Below, one piece after another: positions 37,900-47,401 of a stretch of DNA of 64,000 bases (the first letter of the stretch is position 1; each line of letters starts with the position of its first letter). The position numbers and the translations under genes were made by a program. The stretch comes from Ancylobacter sp. SL191 (GTDB taxonomy: Bacteria; Pseudomonadota; Alphaproteobacteria; Rhizobiales; Xanthobacteraceae). Location of the stretch: assembly GCF_026625645.1 (NCBI RefSeq), contig NZ_CP113056.1, positions 4,129,001 through 4,193,000 on the forward strand. Reading direction: 5' to 3'. The notes beneath the pieces were generated by a model. That model did no database searches. It saw nothing but the letters and a program-made list of their open reading frames with translations, and had not been told where the DNA came from.

Positions 37900-37998
37900 G
37901 GACCTGATGTAGCGTTCCGCGGAAAGCCCGGCAATCGTCAGGACGCGCGGCGCGGCCGGTCAATCCCGGCCGGTGCCACCGGCGCGCAGGAGAACATC

Positions 37999-38023
37999 GG
38001 CCCGGAACCCAAGGCTCCGGGCC
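37999..38023. terminator. hairpin after the DAHP synthase gene
   Basis: GGCCCGGA (37999-38006) and TCCGGGCC (38016-38023) form a perfect 8-bp stem just beyond the stop of the minus-strand gene. There is no T run, so termination is uncertain. Confidence 0.4.
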
Positions 38024-38030
38024 GGAGGTA

Positions 38031-39416
38031 TCATTCAGCCGCTTCGGTCACCGGGCGAACCCGGCCGGCGCGTTCCTGCTTCAGCAGCTCGGCGACGAGG
38101 AAGGCCATCTCGATGGCCTGCTCGGCATTGAGCCGCGGGTCGCAATAGGTGTGGTAGCGGTCCTTGAGGTCCGCATCCGAGATCGCCCGCGCGCCACCGG
38201 TGCATTCGGTGACGTTCTTGCCGGTCATTTCCAGATGCACGCCGCCGGCATAAGTGCCCTCGGCCGCATGGACGGCGAAGAAGTCCTTCACCTCCTTGAG
38301 GATCTGGTCGAACGGGCGGGTCTTGTAGCCCGAGCCGGCCTTGATCGTGTTGCCGTGCATGGGGTCGCACGACCACACGACGGTGCGGCCCTCGCGCTCG
38401 ACCGCGCGCACCAGGGCCGGCAGGTGGTCGCCCACCTTGTCGGCACCGAAACGGGCGATCAGCGTCAGCCGGCCCGCCTCGTTCTGCGGGTTCAGCATGT
38501 CGATGAGGCGCAGCATGTCGTCCGGCTTCAGCGAGGGGCCGCACTTCAGGCCCACCGGGTTCTTCACGCCACGGGCATATTCCAGATGCGCATGGTCGGC
38601 CTGGCGGGTGCGGTCGCCGATCCAGATCATGTGGCCGGAGGTCGCGTACCAGTCGCCCGTGGTCGAATCCACCCGCGTCAGCGCCTGCTCATAGCCAAGC
38701 AGCAGCGCCTCGTGGCTGGTGAAGAAATCGGTCGAGCGCATCTCCGGGTGGGTTTCCGGGTCGATGCCGATGGCGCGCATGAAGTCGAGCGCCTCGGTGA
38801 TGCGATCGGCCAGCGCCTGGTAGCGGCCGGACTGCGGGCTGTCCTTGATGAAGCCGAGCATCCACTGATGCGCATTGCCAAGGCTGGCATAGCCGCCATT
38901 GGCGAAGGCGCGCAGCAGGTTCAGCGTCGCCGCCGACTGGCGGTACGCCTCGAGCTGGCGGCGCGGATCGGGCACGCGCCCTTCCGGCGTGAACTCGATG
39001 TCATTGACGATGTCGCCCCGGTAGGACGGCAGTTCGACCCCGTTCACCGTCTCCATCGGCGTGGAGCGCGGCTTGGCGAACTGGCCGGCGATGCGACCGA
39101 CCTTCACCACGGGCGAGGCGCCGGCATAGGTCAGCACCACCGCCATCTGCAGGAAGACGCGGAAGAAATCGCGGATGTTGTCGGCCGAATGCTCGGCGAA
39201 GCTCTCGGCGCAATCGCCGCCTTGCAGGAGGAAGGCCTCGCCCTTGGCGACCTTGGCCAGCTCGCGCTTCAGGCGGCGCGCCTCACCGGCAAAAACCAGC
39301 GGGGGAAACGAGGCAAGCTGACGCTCCACCGACGCCAGAACCGTGGCGTCCGGATACTCAGGCACCTGCTGAATGGGCTTGGCCCTCCAGCTATCCGGCG
39401 TCCAGCGATCAGACAT
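38031..39416 (-). CDS. 3-deoxy-7-phosphoheptulonate synthase, class II
   Basis: 461-residue plant/Mycobacterium-type DAHP synthase, the first enzyme of the shikimate pathway, joining PEP and erythrose 4-phosphate. Recognisable blocks are [36 protein letters not shown] and DPMHGNT; the metal ligands include Cys in GGDC and His in PMHG. It has its own leader of about 100 bases with a strong hairpin. Start 39416 follows GAGGAGG. Confidence 0.94.
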   Translation of the reverse strand: MSDRWTPDSWRAKPIQQVPEYPDATVLASVERQLASFPPLVFAGEARRLKRELAKVAKGEAFLLQGGDCAESFAEHSADNIRDFFRVFLQMAVVLTYAGASPVVKVGRIAGQFAKPRSTPMETVNGVELPSYRGDIVNDIEFTPEGRVPDPRRQLEAYRQSAATLNLLRAFANGGYASLGNAHQWMLGFIKDSPQSGRYQALADRITEALDFMRAIGIDPETHPEMRSTDFFTSHEALLLGYEQALTRVDSTTGDWYATSGHMIWIGDRTRQADHAHLEYARGVKNPVGLKCGPSLKPDDMLRLIDMLNPQNEAGRLTLIARFGADKVGDHLPALVRAVEREGRTVVWSCDPMHGNTIKAGSGYKTRPFDQILKEVKDFFAVHAAEGTYAGGVHLEMTGKNVTECTGGARAISDADLKDRYHTYCDPRLNAEQAIEMAFLVAELLKQERAGRVRPVTEAAE

Positions 39417-39438
39417 GTCAGCCTCCTCGACATCACGT

Positions 39439-39470
39439 CCGCAGGGTCGCGCTGCGCGTTACCCCTGCGG
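39439..39470 (-). promoter_or_regulatory. strong hairpin in the DAHP synthase leader
   Basis: CCGCAGGGT pairs with ACCC(C)TGCGG, and the inner CGCGC/GCGCG can extend the stem. It lies 23-54 bases before the start codon, near the ribosome site. There is no T run and no convincing aromatic-rich leader peptide. Confidence 0.45.
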
Positions 39471-39563
39471 GAAAGGCGGGCCTTATACACCCAAGCACAA
39501 GGCTTGCACCAGAGCGCCGGCGCCACTCCAGCTTTGCAGCATTGCGCGGCGTAACGGGGCCAT

Positions 39564-41018
39564 TCAAATCGCCGGCGTCGCCTCGGACGAGACTTCCGGC
39601 AGCGGGTCGCTGCTGTGGTGTTTGGTGCGCAGCGTCACCAGTTCCTCGGCGCTGGAGGGGTGCAGCGCCATGGTGCGGTCGAAATCGGCCTTGGTGGCGC
39701 CCATGTTCATGGCGACGGCAATCAGCTGCACCATCTCACCGGAATCCGGCCCAACCAGATGGGCGCCGAGTAGCCTGTCGTCCTTCTGGTCGACCACCAG
39801 CTTCATCAGCACGCGCGACGCACGCCCCGAAAGCGTCGCCTTGAGCGGGCGGAAATCAGCCTTGTAGATGTTCAGCCGGCGCCCCTGCGCGCGCGCCTGC
39901 GCCTCGGTCATGCCAACCGTGCCGATCTCCGGCTCGGTAAAGACGGCGGTCGGGATCACCTCGTAACTGACCTTCCACGGCTTCCCGCCAAACACGCCGT
40001 CGGCGAAGGAGTGCCCCTCGCGGATGGCGACGGGGGTGAGCTGGACCCGGTCCGTCACGTCGCCCACCGCATAGATCGAGGGCACGCTGGAGCGGGACTC
40101 GGCGTCCACAACGATGGCGCCATTGGCGGTGAGCTGCACGCCGACCGCGTCGAGGCCGAGCCCGGTGGTGTTCGGCACGCGGCCGATGGCGAGCATCACC
40201 TCGTCGGCCAACAGGTCGCGCCCGTCATGCAGCCGCACGCGCTTCTCCGCGCCGACCGCATGGATCGATTCGATGGTGGCTCCGAACGCGAAGGTCACGC
40301 CGTTCTGAGCCAGCTCGTCGGCGAGGCGCTCGCGGATCTCCTCGTCGAAGCCGGCCAGCACCTTGTGGCCACGATGCACCACGGTCACATCACTGCCGAG
40401 CGTGGCGAGCAGGCTGGCGAATTCCAGCGCGATATAGCCCGCGCCCTGGATGACGATGCGCGGCGGCAGGCGCTCCAGATGGAAGATCTCGTTCGAGGTG
40501 ATGCCGAGTTCGCGGCCGGGAATGTCGAGGCCGAGATTGGGGTGCCCACCCGTGGCGATCAGGATGTATCGGGCGGTGACGCGCGTGCCGTCGGCGAGCC
40601 GCACCGCATGGGGGCCATCCACCACCGCGCGCTGGGCGACGATCTCGACGCCGGTGCGCTCGAGATTGGCGCGATAGGCGCCCTCCAGACGGGCGATCTC
40701 CTTGTCCTTGTTGGCGATCAGCGTCGACCAGTCGAAGCGCGCGCCCTCCACCGTCCAGCCATAGCCGGCGGCGTCCTCGAAATCATGGGCGTAATGGGCG
40801 GCGTAGACGAACAGCTTCTTGGGCACGCAGCCACGGATCACGCAGGTGCCGCCGAGGCGGTATTCCTCGGCGATCCGGACCCGTGCGCCATGGGTCGCCG
40901 CGATGCGGGCGGCGCGCACGCCCCCCGAGCCCCCGCCGATGACGAAAAGATCGACGTCGTACTGGTCCGTGTGCTCGCCCATGGCGCGGTCCCCTTTTCC
41001 GGAAAGAGTACTGGGCAT
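39564..41018 (-). CDS. gor: glutathione-disulfide reductase
   Basis: 484-residue flavoprotein. FAD-binding GGGSGG lies near residues 28-33, the redox pair is Cys59 and Cys64 in GGTCVIRGCVPKK, and the C-terminal dimer motif is LHPSSAEELV with the catalytic histidine. It reduces oxidised glutathione with NADPH. Start 41018 is chosen for GGAGG four bases upstream; Met at 40982 (472 residues) is closer to the usual N-terminus. An ATG at 41054 is less likely. A C-terminal tail of about 20 residues goes beyond the normal family end. Confidence 0.93.
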   Translation of the reverse strand: MPSTLSGKGDRAMGEHTDQYDVDLFVIGGGSGGVRAARIAATHGARVRIAEEYRLGGTCVIRGCVPKKLFVYAAHYAHDFEDAAGYGWTVEGARFDWSTLIANKDKEIARLEGAYRANLERTGVEIVAQRAVVDGPHAVRLADGTRVTARYILIATGGHPNLGLDIPGRELGITSNEIFHLERLPPRIVIQGAGYIALEFASLLATLGSDVTVVHRGHKVLAGFDEEIRERLADELAQNGVTFAFGATIESIHAVGAEKRVRLHDGRDLLADEVMLAIGRVPNTTGLGLDAVGVQLTANGAIVVDAESRSSVPSIYAVGDVTDRVQLTPVAIREGHSFADGVFGGKPWKVSYEVIPTAVFTEPEIGTVGMTEAQARAQGRRLNIYKADFRPLKATLSGRASRVLMKLVVDQKDDRLLGAHLVGPDSGEMVQLIAVAMNMGATKADFDRTMALHPSSAEELVTLRTKHHSSDPLPEVSSEATPAI

Positions 41019-41181
41019 GTCGCCTCCCCGCGCCGTGCCGTCAAGGCATTGCATAGCTGGTCGGCGAAAACCTTAGCCTTCCGTGGAACTCGACAGGATG
41101 TCGCAGCCGCTCTAGCTTCCGCAACGCGCGTTCAAGTGGTGGCCAGAGGCAACGCGCCACCACTCACCCCTGGAGGAAACG

Positions 41182-42144
41182 ATGAAGCATATGTTCCGCG
41201 GCCTGCTGCTCGCCGCCGCCATCGCCGCGCCGCTCGGTGCCGCCTCGGCCGAGATCAATGAACTCAAGATCATGGCGCCGGCCGCCCCCGGCGGCGGCTG
41301 GGACCAGACTGCGCGCGGCATGCAGCATGTACTGCAGACCGAGAAGATCGTCGGCAATGTCCAGGTGCTGAACGTGCCGGGCGCCGGCGGCACGATCGGC
41401 CTCGCCCAGTTCGTCAACGGCGCCAAGGGCGATCCGAACGCGCTGATCGTCGGCGGCTATGTGATGGTCGGCGCCATCATCACCAACAAGTCGCCGGTGA
41501 ACCTCAGCCAGGTGACCCCGATCGCCCGCCTCACCGGCGAGTTCGAGGCCATCGCCGTCCCCGCCAGCTCGCCGCTCAAGTCGATGGCGGACCTCGTTGC
41601 CGCGCTGAAGGCTGATCCGCAGAAGGTCTCCTGGGCCGGCGGCTCGGCGGGCGGCACCGACCACATCACCGCCGGCCTGATCGCCAAGGCGATCGGCGTC
41701 GACCCGACCAAGATCAACTACATCGCCTTCTCCGGCGGCGGCGAATCGCTCGCCTCCATCCTCGGCGGCAAGGTCACGGTCGGCATCTCCAGCCTCTCCG
41801 AGTTCGACGCCCAGGCGAAGGCCGGCAAGCTGCGCATCCTCGGCGTGTCGAGCGCCGCGCGCCTGCCCGAGGCCAAGGACATCCCGACCTTCAAGGAATC
41901 GGGTGTCGACGTCGAGATCCAGAACTGGCGCATGGTCGCCGCCGCGCCCGGCATCACGCCGGAGCAGAAGAAGGAAATCTCGGCCACCATCGACAAGATG
42001 GTGAAGTCGAAGGCCTGGACCGACCTGCTCGCCCAAAAGGGCTGGGCCAACACCTATCTGGCGGGCGAGGCCTTCGATGCCCAGCTCGCCAAGGACATCG
42101 CCGCCACCCAGGCGATCCTGAAGGACATCGGTCTCGCCCAGTGA
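41182..42144 (+). CDS. tctC: tripartite tricarboxylate transporter substrate-binding protein
   Basis: 320-residue periplasmic binding protein of the Bug/TctC family. The signal peptide ends ASAE at about residue 24. The opening [15 protein letters not shown] carries the carboxylate-binding loop typical of Bug proteins, followed by [13 protein letters not shown]. It delivers a carboxylate, perhaps citrate, to TctAB encoded next. GGAGG precedes the start. A hairpin with a short T run follows the stop. Confidence 0.92.
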   Translation: MKHMFRGLLLAAAIAAPLGAASAEINELKIMAPAAPGGGWDQTARGMQHVLQTEKIVGNVQVLNVPGAGGTIGLAQFVNGAKGDPNALIVGGYVMVGAIITNKSPVNLSQVTPIARLTGEFEAIAVPASSPLKSMADLVAALKADPQKVSWAGGSAGGTDHITAGLIAKAIGVDPTKINYIAFSGGGESLASILGGKVTVGISSLSEFDAQAKAGKLRILGVSSAARLPEAKDIPTFKESGVDVEIQNWRMVAAAPGITPEQKKEISATIDKMVKSKAWTDLLAQKGWANTYLAGEAFDAQLAKDIAATQAILKDIGLAQ

Positions 42145-42171
42145 GACACGTCCACAACTGAAGCGTCAGGC

Positions 42172-42208
42172 GCTCCCCCGGGCCGGAAGGTTCCGGGGGA
42201 GCTTTGTT
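42172..42208 (+). terminator. hairpin between tctC and tctB (possible attenuator)
   Basis: GCTCCCCCGG (42172-42181) pairs with CCGGGGGAGC (42193-42202), then TTTGTT. Partial termination here would give more binding protein than membrane subunits, a common arrangement. Confidence 0.65.
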
Positions 42209-42228
42209 GTAGCCGGGGGAAACTACCG

Positions 42229-42711
42229 ATGAGCGATACGCGCATCTCATCCACCAAGCGGCCAGACAAGGCCGGGTTCGTCATCGCCTTCGGGCTCGCC
42301 GTGCTGGCGCTGGTGGTCGGCTGGGACGCCTGGCGCCTGTCCAGCGTCAACGCCTTCTCGGCGGTCGGTCCCGCCGCTTTCCCGACCATCATCGCCGCCG
42401 GCCTCGCCATTCTGTCCGTTGCGACCGCCATCGAGGCGATCCGCGAGGGCGAGGTCGAGCGCCCGCGTGACGAGCTGGGGCCGATGGCCTGGGTGCTCGC
42501 CGGCCTCATCGGCCAGATCGTCCTCCTCCCCTTCCTCGGCTTCTCCATCGCCACCGGCTGGCTGTTCGCGGCGACCGCGAAGGGCTTCGGCAAAGGCCCG
42601 CTCTGGGGCCACCTGATCGCCGGCACGGTGATGTGCTTCGTCATCTATGTGATCTTCGCCAAGGGCCTGCAGCTTTCGCTGCCCGCCGGCCCGATCGAAC
42701 GGCTGATCTGA
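42229..42711 (+). CDS. tctB: tripartite tricarboxylate transporter small membrane subunit
   Basis: 160-residue inner-membrane protein with four predicted hydrophobic segments, for example FVIAFGLAVLALVVGWDAW near the N-terminus and LIAGTVMCFVIYVIFAKG near the C-terminus. FSAVGPAAFPTIIA is a typical TctB stretch. It works with TctA in proton- or sodium-driven uptake. It begins 84 bases after tctC and ends 12 bases before tctA. Confidence 0.9.
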   Translation: MSDTRISSTKRPDKAGFVIAFGLAVLALVVGWDAWRLSSVNAFSAVGPAAFPTIIAAGLAILSVATAIEAIREGEVERPRDELGPMAWVLAGLIGQIVLLPFLGFSIATGWLFAATAKGFGKGPLWGHLIAGTVMCFVIYVIFAKGLQLSLPAGPIERLI

Positions 42712-42723
42712 GGAAACGCGGGA

Positions 42724-44235
42724 ATGGATACGTTTGCCGCTCTCTATCAGGGCCTGATGGTGGCCCTGCAGCCGATGAATCTTCTGTTCGCCTTTATCGG
42801 TGTCATGCTCGGCACCGCCGTCGGCGTGCTGCCCGGCATTGGCCCGGCGCTCACCGTGGCGCTGCTGCTGCCGATTACCTTCAAGCTCGACCCGGCCGGC
42901 TCGCTCATCATGTTCGCTGGCATCTATTATGGCGGCATGTATGGCGGCTCCACCGCCTCCATCCTGCTGAACACACCCGGTGAAAGTTCCTCCATCGTCA
43001 TGGCGCTGGAAGGCAACAAGATGGCCCGCGCCGGCCGCGGCGGCCCCGCGCTCGCCACCGCCGCCATCGGCTCGTTTGTTGCCGGCACCATCGCCACGAT
43101 CGGCCTCGCGCTGATCGCTCCGACCGTGGTCGACATCGCCATCTCCTTCGGCCCGGAAGACTATTTCGCGCTGATGGTGCTGGCCTTCACAACGGTTTCG
43201 GCCGCCTTCGGCTCCTCGGTGACGCGCGGCCTTACCAGCCTGTTCATCGGCCTCGCCCTCGGCCTCATCGGCATCGATCTGCAGAGCGGACAGGCGCGCC
43301 TGTCCTTCGGCATCCCGGACCTGCTTGACGGCGTCGAGGTCACGACGCTCGCCGTCGCGCTGTTCGCCATTGGCGAGACGCTCTCGGTGGTCGCCGCCGG
43401 CTCTCGCGCGGAAGAGGTGATCGAGCCGGTCAAGGGCTCGGTGTTCATGAACAAGGAGGACTGGAAGCGCTCCTGGAAGCCGTGGCTGCGCGGCACCTTC
43501 CTCGGCTTCCCCATCGGCGCCATGCCGGCAGGCGGGGCGGAAATCCCGACCTTCCTGTCCTATGCGCTGGAGAAGCGCCTGTGCCGCAAGCCGGACGAGT
43601 TCGGCAATGGCGCCATCGAGGGCGTCGCCGGCCCGGAGGCCGCCAACAATGCCGCGGCGGCGGGCGTGCTGGTCCCGCTGCTGACGCTGGGCCTGCCAAC
43701 CTCGGCGACCGCTGCGATCATGCTCGCCGGCTTCCAGCAATACGGCCTCAATCCCGGCCCGTTGCTGTTCGCCACAGCGCCGGACCTCGTCTGGGGCCTC
43801 ATCGCCTCGCTGTTCATCGCCAATGGCATGCTGCTCATTCTCAACCTGCCGCTGGTCGGCCTGTGGGTGCGCCTGCTCGCCATTCCGCGCCCGTGGCTCT
43901 ATGGCGGCATTCTGGTCTTCGCGACGCTCGGCACCCTCGGCGCCAACCCGTCGCTGGTCGAACTGGGCATGCTGCTGATCTTCGGCCTGCTCGGCTATGT
44001 GCTGCGGCGCTACGACTACCCCATCGCCCCGGTGGTGGTCGGCCTCATCCTCGGCCCGCTGGCCGAGCAGCAGCTGCGCCGGGCGCTCGCCATCAGCGTC
44101 GGCGACCCAATGGTGCTGTTCCAGTCGCCCATCGCCGTCACGCTCTACGCGCTGGCCGCGCTCGCCCTGTTCGGGCCGCTGCTGTTCTATATCCTCACCG
44201 GTCGCAAGGCTCCGGTCGGCGGCGACGAGGACTGA
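42724..44235 (+). CDS. tctA: tripartite tricarboxylate transporter large membrane subunit
   Basis: 503-residue protein with about twelve membrane helices. The family signatures [17 protein letters not shown] and [20 protein letters not shown] are present, as is [20 protein letters not shown]. It forms the transport channel with TctB. No tctDE two-component genes are nearby, so regulation is not local. A strong bidirectional terminator follows. Confidence 0.93.
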   Translation: MDTFAALYQGLMVALQPMNLLFAFIGVMLGTAVGVLPGIGPALTVALLLPITFKLDPAGSLIMFAGIYYGGMYGGSTASILLNTPGESSSIVMALEGNKMARAGRGGPALATAAIGSFVAGTIATIGLALIAPTVVDIAISFGPEDYFALMVLAFTTVSAAFGSSVTRGLTSLFIGLALGLIGIDLQSGQARLSFGIPDLLDGVEVTTLAVALFAIGETLSVVAAGSRAEEVIEPVKGSVFMNKEDWKRSWKPWLRGTFLGFPIGAMPAGGAEIPTFLSYALEKRLCRKPDEFGNGAIEGVAGPEAANNAAAAGVLVPLLTLGLPTSATAAIMLAGFQQYGLNPGPLLFATAPDLVWGLIASLFIANGMLLILNLPLVGLWVRLLAIPRPWLYGGILVFATLGTLGANPSLVELGMLLIFGLLGYVLRRYDYPIAPVVVGLILGPLAEQQLRRALAISVGDPMVLFQSPIAVTLYALAALALFGPLLFYILTGRKAPVGGDED

Positions 44236-44268
44236 TCCTCGGCGCCATCACGGCCCCGCCCGAAAAGC

Positions 44269-44298
44269 AAAATGCCCGGCGCGCGCCGGGCATTTTTT
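44269..44298. terminator. bidirectional terminator between tctA and the DUF2059 gene
   Basis: AAAATGCCCGGC (44269-44280), loop GCGC, GCCGGGCATTTT (44285-44296), with TT following on the plus strand. Both flanking genes converge on it. Confidence 0.92.
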
Positions 44299-44324
44299 AT
44301 CCGCGTGGTGCCGTGGACAGCGCG

Positions 44325-44891
44325 TCAGATGGTAAAGCCGCGCTTCTTCATCTCGTCGCGCACGCGGCTCTCCATCTCCTTGGAGAACTTGGCGCTCCAC
44401 GCCTGGATACCGCGCAGCCCATCATCGAGCAGCTGCTGGCGACGCTCCACCAGCTTCTTGCCGACCGGCGAGCGGTAGAAGGTGAGCAATTCGCCCAACT
44501 CGGCCTCGGTGAACTGCTGGGCATAGGTGCGGGCCAGGATCTGGATGATCTCGCCGCGGCGCTTCTCATATTCCGGCACGAGCTGCTTGGCGACATCGCG
44601 CAGGTCGCGGATGAGGTCCGGATTCGCCTGCACGAAGCTGGCGGCGGCCTGCTCGATGATGCCGGGGATCAGCGCGTCGAAGCTCGCCGCCTCGCCATTG
44701 GCGGTGAGCAGTTCATTGGCCAGCTTGAGCTGCGCGGCCGTCGGCTCGGCGACCTTGGCCGGGGCGGTGGCGGCCTGGCTCATGGTGAAAGGGGCGGGCT
44801 GCTGGGCGAGCGCTGGCGCCGTCGCCAGAACCAGCGCCGCGATGCCGGCGCCGAGCAGGCGCTTCCCGTAACGTCCCGTACCAACCGGCAT
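44325..44891 (-). CDS. DUF2059 domain-containing exported protein
   Basis: 188 residues. A signal peptide of about 30 residues ends ALAQ. The helical C-terminal region with QQFTEAELGELLTFYRSPVG is the DUF2059 core; its function is unknown. Start 44891 follows GGGAG; the longer open frame upstream lies inside rpiA. It is encoded 23 bases after rpiA on the same strand, so the two may be co-transcribed. Confidence 0.87.
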   Translation of the reverse strand: MPVGTGRYGKRLLGAGIAALVLATAPALAQQPAPFTMSQAATAPAKVAEPTAAQLKLANELLTANGEAASFDALIPGIIEQAAASFVQANPDLIRDLRDVAKQLVPEYEKRRGEIIQILARTYAQQFTEAELGELLTFYRSPVGKKLVERRQQLLDDGLRGIQAWSAKFSKEMESRVRDEMKKRGFTI

Positions 44892-44914
44892 GCTTGTCTC
44901 CCTGAAGAACGGCT

Positions 44915-45631
44915 TCACGCGCGGTCTATGACCGTCACGCCATCGGCGCCCGCAAGAAAGACGCGGGTCGCCAGCTTGATGAATAGCCCGTGCTCGACGA
45001 CGCCAGGCACCTGCGAGAGGGCCAGCGCCAGCGCGGCGGGATCGGGAATGACGCCATAGGCGGCATCGAGAATGACGTGTCCCTGATCCGTGACGAAAAC
45101 ATGGCCGTCGGCCCGCCGGCGCAAGGTCAGCAGGCCGTGACAGCCGGCGGCCTTCGCGGCGCGCTCGATCGCCCGGCGGGTCGCGGCGACGCCGAAATCC
45201 ACAACTTCGATCGGCAGCGGGAAGGCGCCGAGCTGCGCCACCCTCTTCGATGCATCGGCAATGACGAACATTTCCTGCGCCGCCGAGGCGACGATCTTCT
45301 CGCGCAGCAGCGCGCCGCCGCCACCCTTCACCAGGGTGAGGTCCGGCCCGATCTCGTCCGCACCGTCCACGCACAGGTCGAGGATCGGGTACTCGTCGAG
45401 CGTCGCCACCGGCACGCCGAGGCTCTCGGCCTGTGCCTTGGTCACCTCGGAGGTCGGCACGCCCACCACCTCGAGCCCCTGCTGCACCTTCTCGGCCAGA
45501 AGTTCGACGAAGTGCTTGGCGGTCGAGCCGGTGCCGAGCCCGAGCTTCATGCCGGAGCGCACATGCTCCAGCGCGCGGGCGGCGGCCTGGCGTTTGAGGG
45601 TCTCGGCGTCGGACAGTGGGGCGTCGGACAT
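44915..45631 (-). CDS. rpiA: ribose-5-phosphate isomerase A
   Basis: 238 residues, a normal RpiA length. Substrate loops [22 protein letters not shown] and [13 protein letters not shown] contain the conserved active-site residues. It interconverts ribose 5-phosphate and ribulose 5-phosphate in the pentose phosphate and possibly Calvin cycles. Start 45631 fits the family; the in-frame extension to 45739 is not supported. Confidence 0.94.
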   Translation of the reverse strand: MSDAPLSDAETLKRQAAARALEHVRSGMKLGLGTGSTAKHFVELLAEKVQQGLEVVGVPTSEVTKAQAESLGVPVATLDEYPILDLCVDGADEIGPDLTLVKGGGGALLREKIVASAAQEMFVIADASKRVAQLGAFPLPIEVVDFGVAATRRAIERAAKAAGCHGLLTLRRRADGHVFVTDQGHVILDAAYGVIPDPAALALALSQVPGVVEHGLFIKLATRVFLAGADGVTVIDRA

Positions 45632-45801
45632 GGCGATCTTTTCAGGTCGGTGTGAAGGCGCGGGCGGAAGCGGTATGGCGGCTCTCTGGAAGCCGTCGAT
45701 GTTACCCGCGTGGGTAGCGCCGAAACGGCAAAGCGGCAAGCCTTCAGACGCGGCGCATTCATGAGCGGCGGGCTTTCACAGGCGACACGCCGCCGCGCGT
45801 C

Positions 45802-46326
45802 TCAGCGCGCCGGGGCCGTGCATACTACGGCCGGTTCCGTGCCGCCGCCTTCGCGGGGCATGTCGCGCACATAGCAAACGCTCATCTCCCCGGTCACGGC
45901 GTTGACACGGAAGATGCCGGTTTCGCCCGAATAGCGGGTCGTCACCATGTCATAGGTGCCTGCGGGCCCCGGCCCGGCGCTGGCGTCGCGCGGGAAACAC
46001 TTGGTGACGCCGACCACGCTGCCCTCCGGCCGCTCGAACTGGCAGGCGCTCACCTCGCCCGTGCGCACATTCACGGAATAAATGCGGTTGGCCTGCGCCG
46101 ACGGGGGCGAGCCAAACACAAAGGGCCCGCTCGCCGCAGCCGACGGGGCGGCCGGAACCGCAGGGGCGCCAGCCGGCGCCGGCGGGGTGCTCCCCTGACC
46201 GCTCCCCTGCCCGCCCGTGGCCTGCGCGAGCGCCGGTAAGCTTAGGGGTCCGGCCGCAAAGAGGCTCAGCGCCGCGCCGAGCGCGAAGGTCAGGATCGGC
46301 AGCGTCGGTCGGAACGTCGTCGTCAT
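45802..46326 (-). CDS. small exported protein with an internal duplication
   Basis: 174 residues, no family recognised. A signal peptide ends at LPALAQA (about 36), followed by a Gly/Ser/Pro/Ala linker (to about 66). The C-terminal part holds two related units of about 30 residues, RIYSVNVRTGEVSACQF and GIFRVNAVTGEMSVCYV, each followed about 12-20 residues later by another Cys (KCF, VCT). These look like blades of a small beta structure with a disulfide in each. It stands alone between rpiA and gph. Confidence 0.7.
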   Translation of the reverse strand: MTTTFRPTLPILTFALGAALSLFAAGPLSLPALAQATGGQGSGQGSTPPAPAGAPAVPAAPSAAASGPFVFGSPPSAQANRIYSVNVRTGEVSACQFERPEGSVVGVTKCFPRDASAGPGPAGTYDMVTTRYSGETGIFRVNAVTGEMSVCYVRDMPREGGGTEPAVVCTAPAR

Positions 46327-46495
46327 ACGGATGCACTCCCGCAGGCCAGTCGTGGCAACTCATCCCCTCGGGGCGGCATGCGCCCGATGGACGCGGCACG
46401 CTGGACAGGAAAAGCGGCAGGATTGTAGGCATGAGCGGCAGGCTCCGTCTCGCGGCGGCGGGCGCCCCCGTCCACTTATGCCCAACGGAGCGACC

Positions 46496-47185
46496 ATGCC
46501 TCTTTCCACCGACCACCCCGCCGTCATCGCCTTCGATCTCGACGGCACCCTCGTCGACACCGCCCCGGACCTGCTCGACACGCTCGATGTCGTTCTCGAT
46601 CATGCCGGCGCCCCGCCGCTGCCGCGCGAGGAGACCCGCAAGATGATCGGCGCCGGCGCGCGCGCCCTCGTCAATCGTGGCCTCACCGCCGCCGGGATGA
46701 GCGTCGATCCGGAGCGATTCGACCGGCTCTACGATCTCTTCCTCGAGCACTATGCCGCCCACATCGCCGATTCATCCCGCCCCTTCCCCGGCCTGCTCGA
46801 CGCGCTCGACACGCTCGCCGCGCAGGGCCACACGCTCGCGGTCTGCACCAACAAGCTGGAATATCTCTCGCGCCTGCTGCTCGATCGGCTGGACCTCACG
46901 GACCGTTTCGCGGTGATCGCCGGAGCCGACACCTTCCCGGTCCACAAGCCCGATGCCGGCCATCTCATCGGCACGATCGAGCGGGCGGGCGGCACGGCGG
47001 CGCGCGCCATTATGGTCGGCGACAGCATGACCGACGTTCTCACCGCCAAGAACGCCCGCGTGCCCTGCATCGTCGTCCCCTTCGGCTACACCGAGACGCC
47101 GGCGGCGGAACTCGGGGGCGATGTGCTGATCGAGCATTATGATCTGCTGCCCGGCACCGTGGCCCAGCTTCTTGGCCGTCAGTGA
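46496..47185 (+). CDS. gph: phosphoglycolate phosphatase (HAD family)
   Basis: 229 residues. HAD motif I is FDLDGTLVDT with nucleophile Asp14 and Asp16, motif II is VCTNK, motif III includes HKPDAGHL and motif IV is MVGDSMTD. It probably hydrolyses 2-phosphoglycolate, as in Gph, though related HAD enzymes act on other phosphates. Start 46496 follows GGAG; an in-frame ATG at 46478 has no clear ribosome site. A tRNA gene follows. Confidence 0.87.
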   Translation: MPLSTDHPAVIAFDLDGTLVDTAPDLLDTLDVVLDHAGAPPLPREETRKMIGAGARALVNRGLTAAGMSVDPERFDRLYDLFLEHYAAHIADSSRPFPGLLDALDTLAAQGHTLAVCTNKLEYLSRLLLDRLDLTDRFAVIAGADTFPVHKPDAGHLIGTIERAGGTAARAIMVGDSMTDVLTAKNARVPCIVVPFGYTETPAAELGGDVLIEHYDLLPGTVAQLLGRQ

Positions 47186-47227
47186 TTGGCTGCGGATGAT
47201 TGGCCGTGGGTGAACGGCGAAGGGCGC

Positions 47228-47256
47228 TTGACACCCACGACCCCGGCACACTAAAT
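47228..47256 (+). promoter_or_regulatory. candidate tRNA promoter
   Basis: A perfect -35 TTGACA (47228-47233) and, 17 bases later, CTAAAT (47251-47256). Transcription would begin about 45 bases before the tRNA. Confidence 0.6.
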
Positions 47257-47307
47257 CCCCCCCGCCGCACGAGACGGACGGCCCGGCGCTGATGCGACGG
47301 GCCAGAC

Positions 47308-47382
47308 GGGCGATTAGCTCAGCGGGAGAGCACTCCCTTCACACGGGAGGGGTCGCAGGTTCAATCCCTGCATCGCCCACCA
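47308..47382 (+). tRNA. tRNA-Val (anticodon CAC)
   Basis: 75 bases with encoded CCA. The acceptor stem GGGCGAT pairs with ATCGCCC, the D arm is in GCTCAGCGGGAGAGC, the anticodon stem CTCCC/GGGAG encloses loop TTCACAC with anticodon CAC at 47340-47342, and the T arm contains GGTTCAATC. It reads GUG codons. No duplicated 3' end or integrase suggests it is an integration site. Confidence 0.96.
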
Positions 47383-47401
47383 TTTCCTTCCTCGGCATCC
47401 C

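Noticed and set aside
39480..39545. Possible leader peptide MLQSWSGAG upstream of the DAHP synthase gene
   Set aside because: Only one Trp, no ribosome site, and no terminator/antiterminator pair; attenuation is not supported.
47308..47401. tRNA-Val as a phage or island attachment site
   Set aside because: No integrase gene, no duplicated tRNA 3' end, and ordinary genes on both sides.
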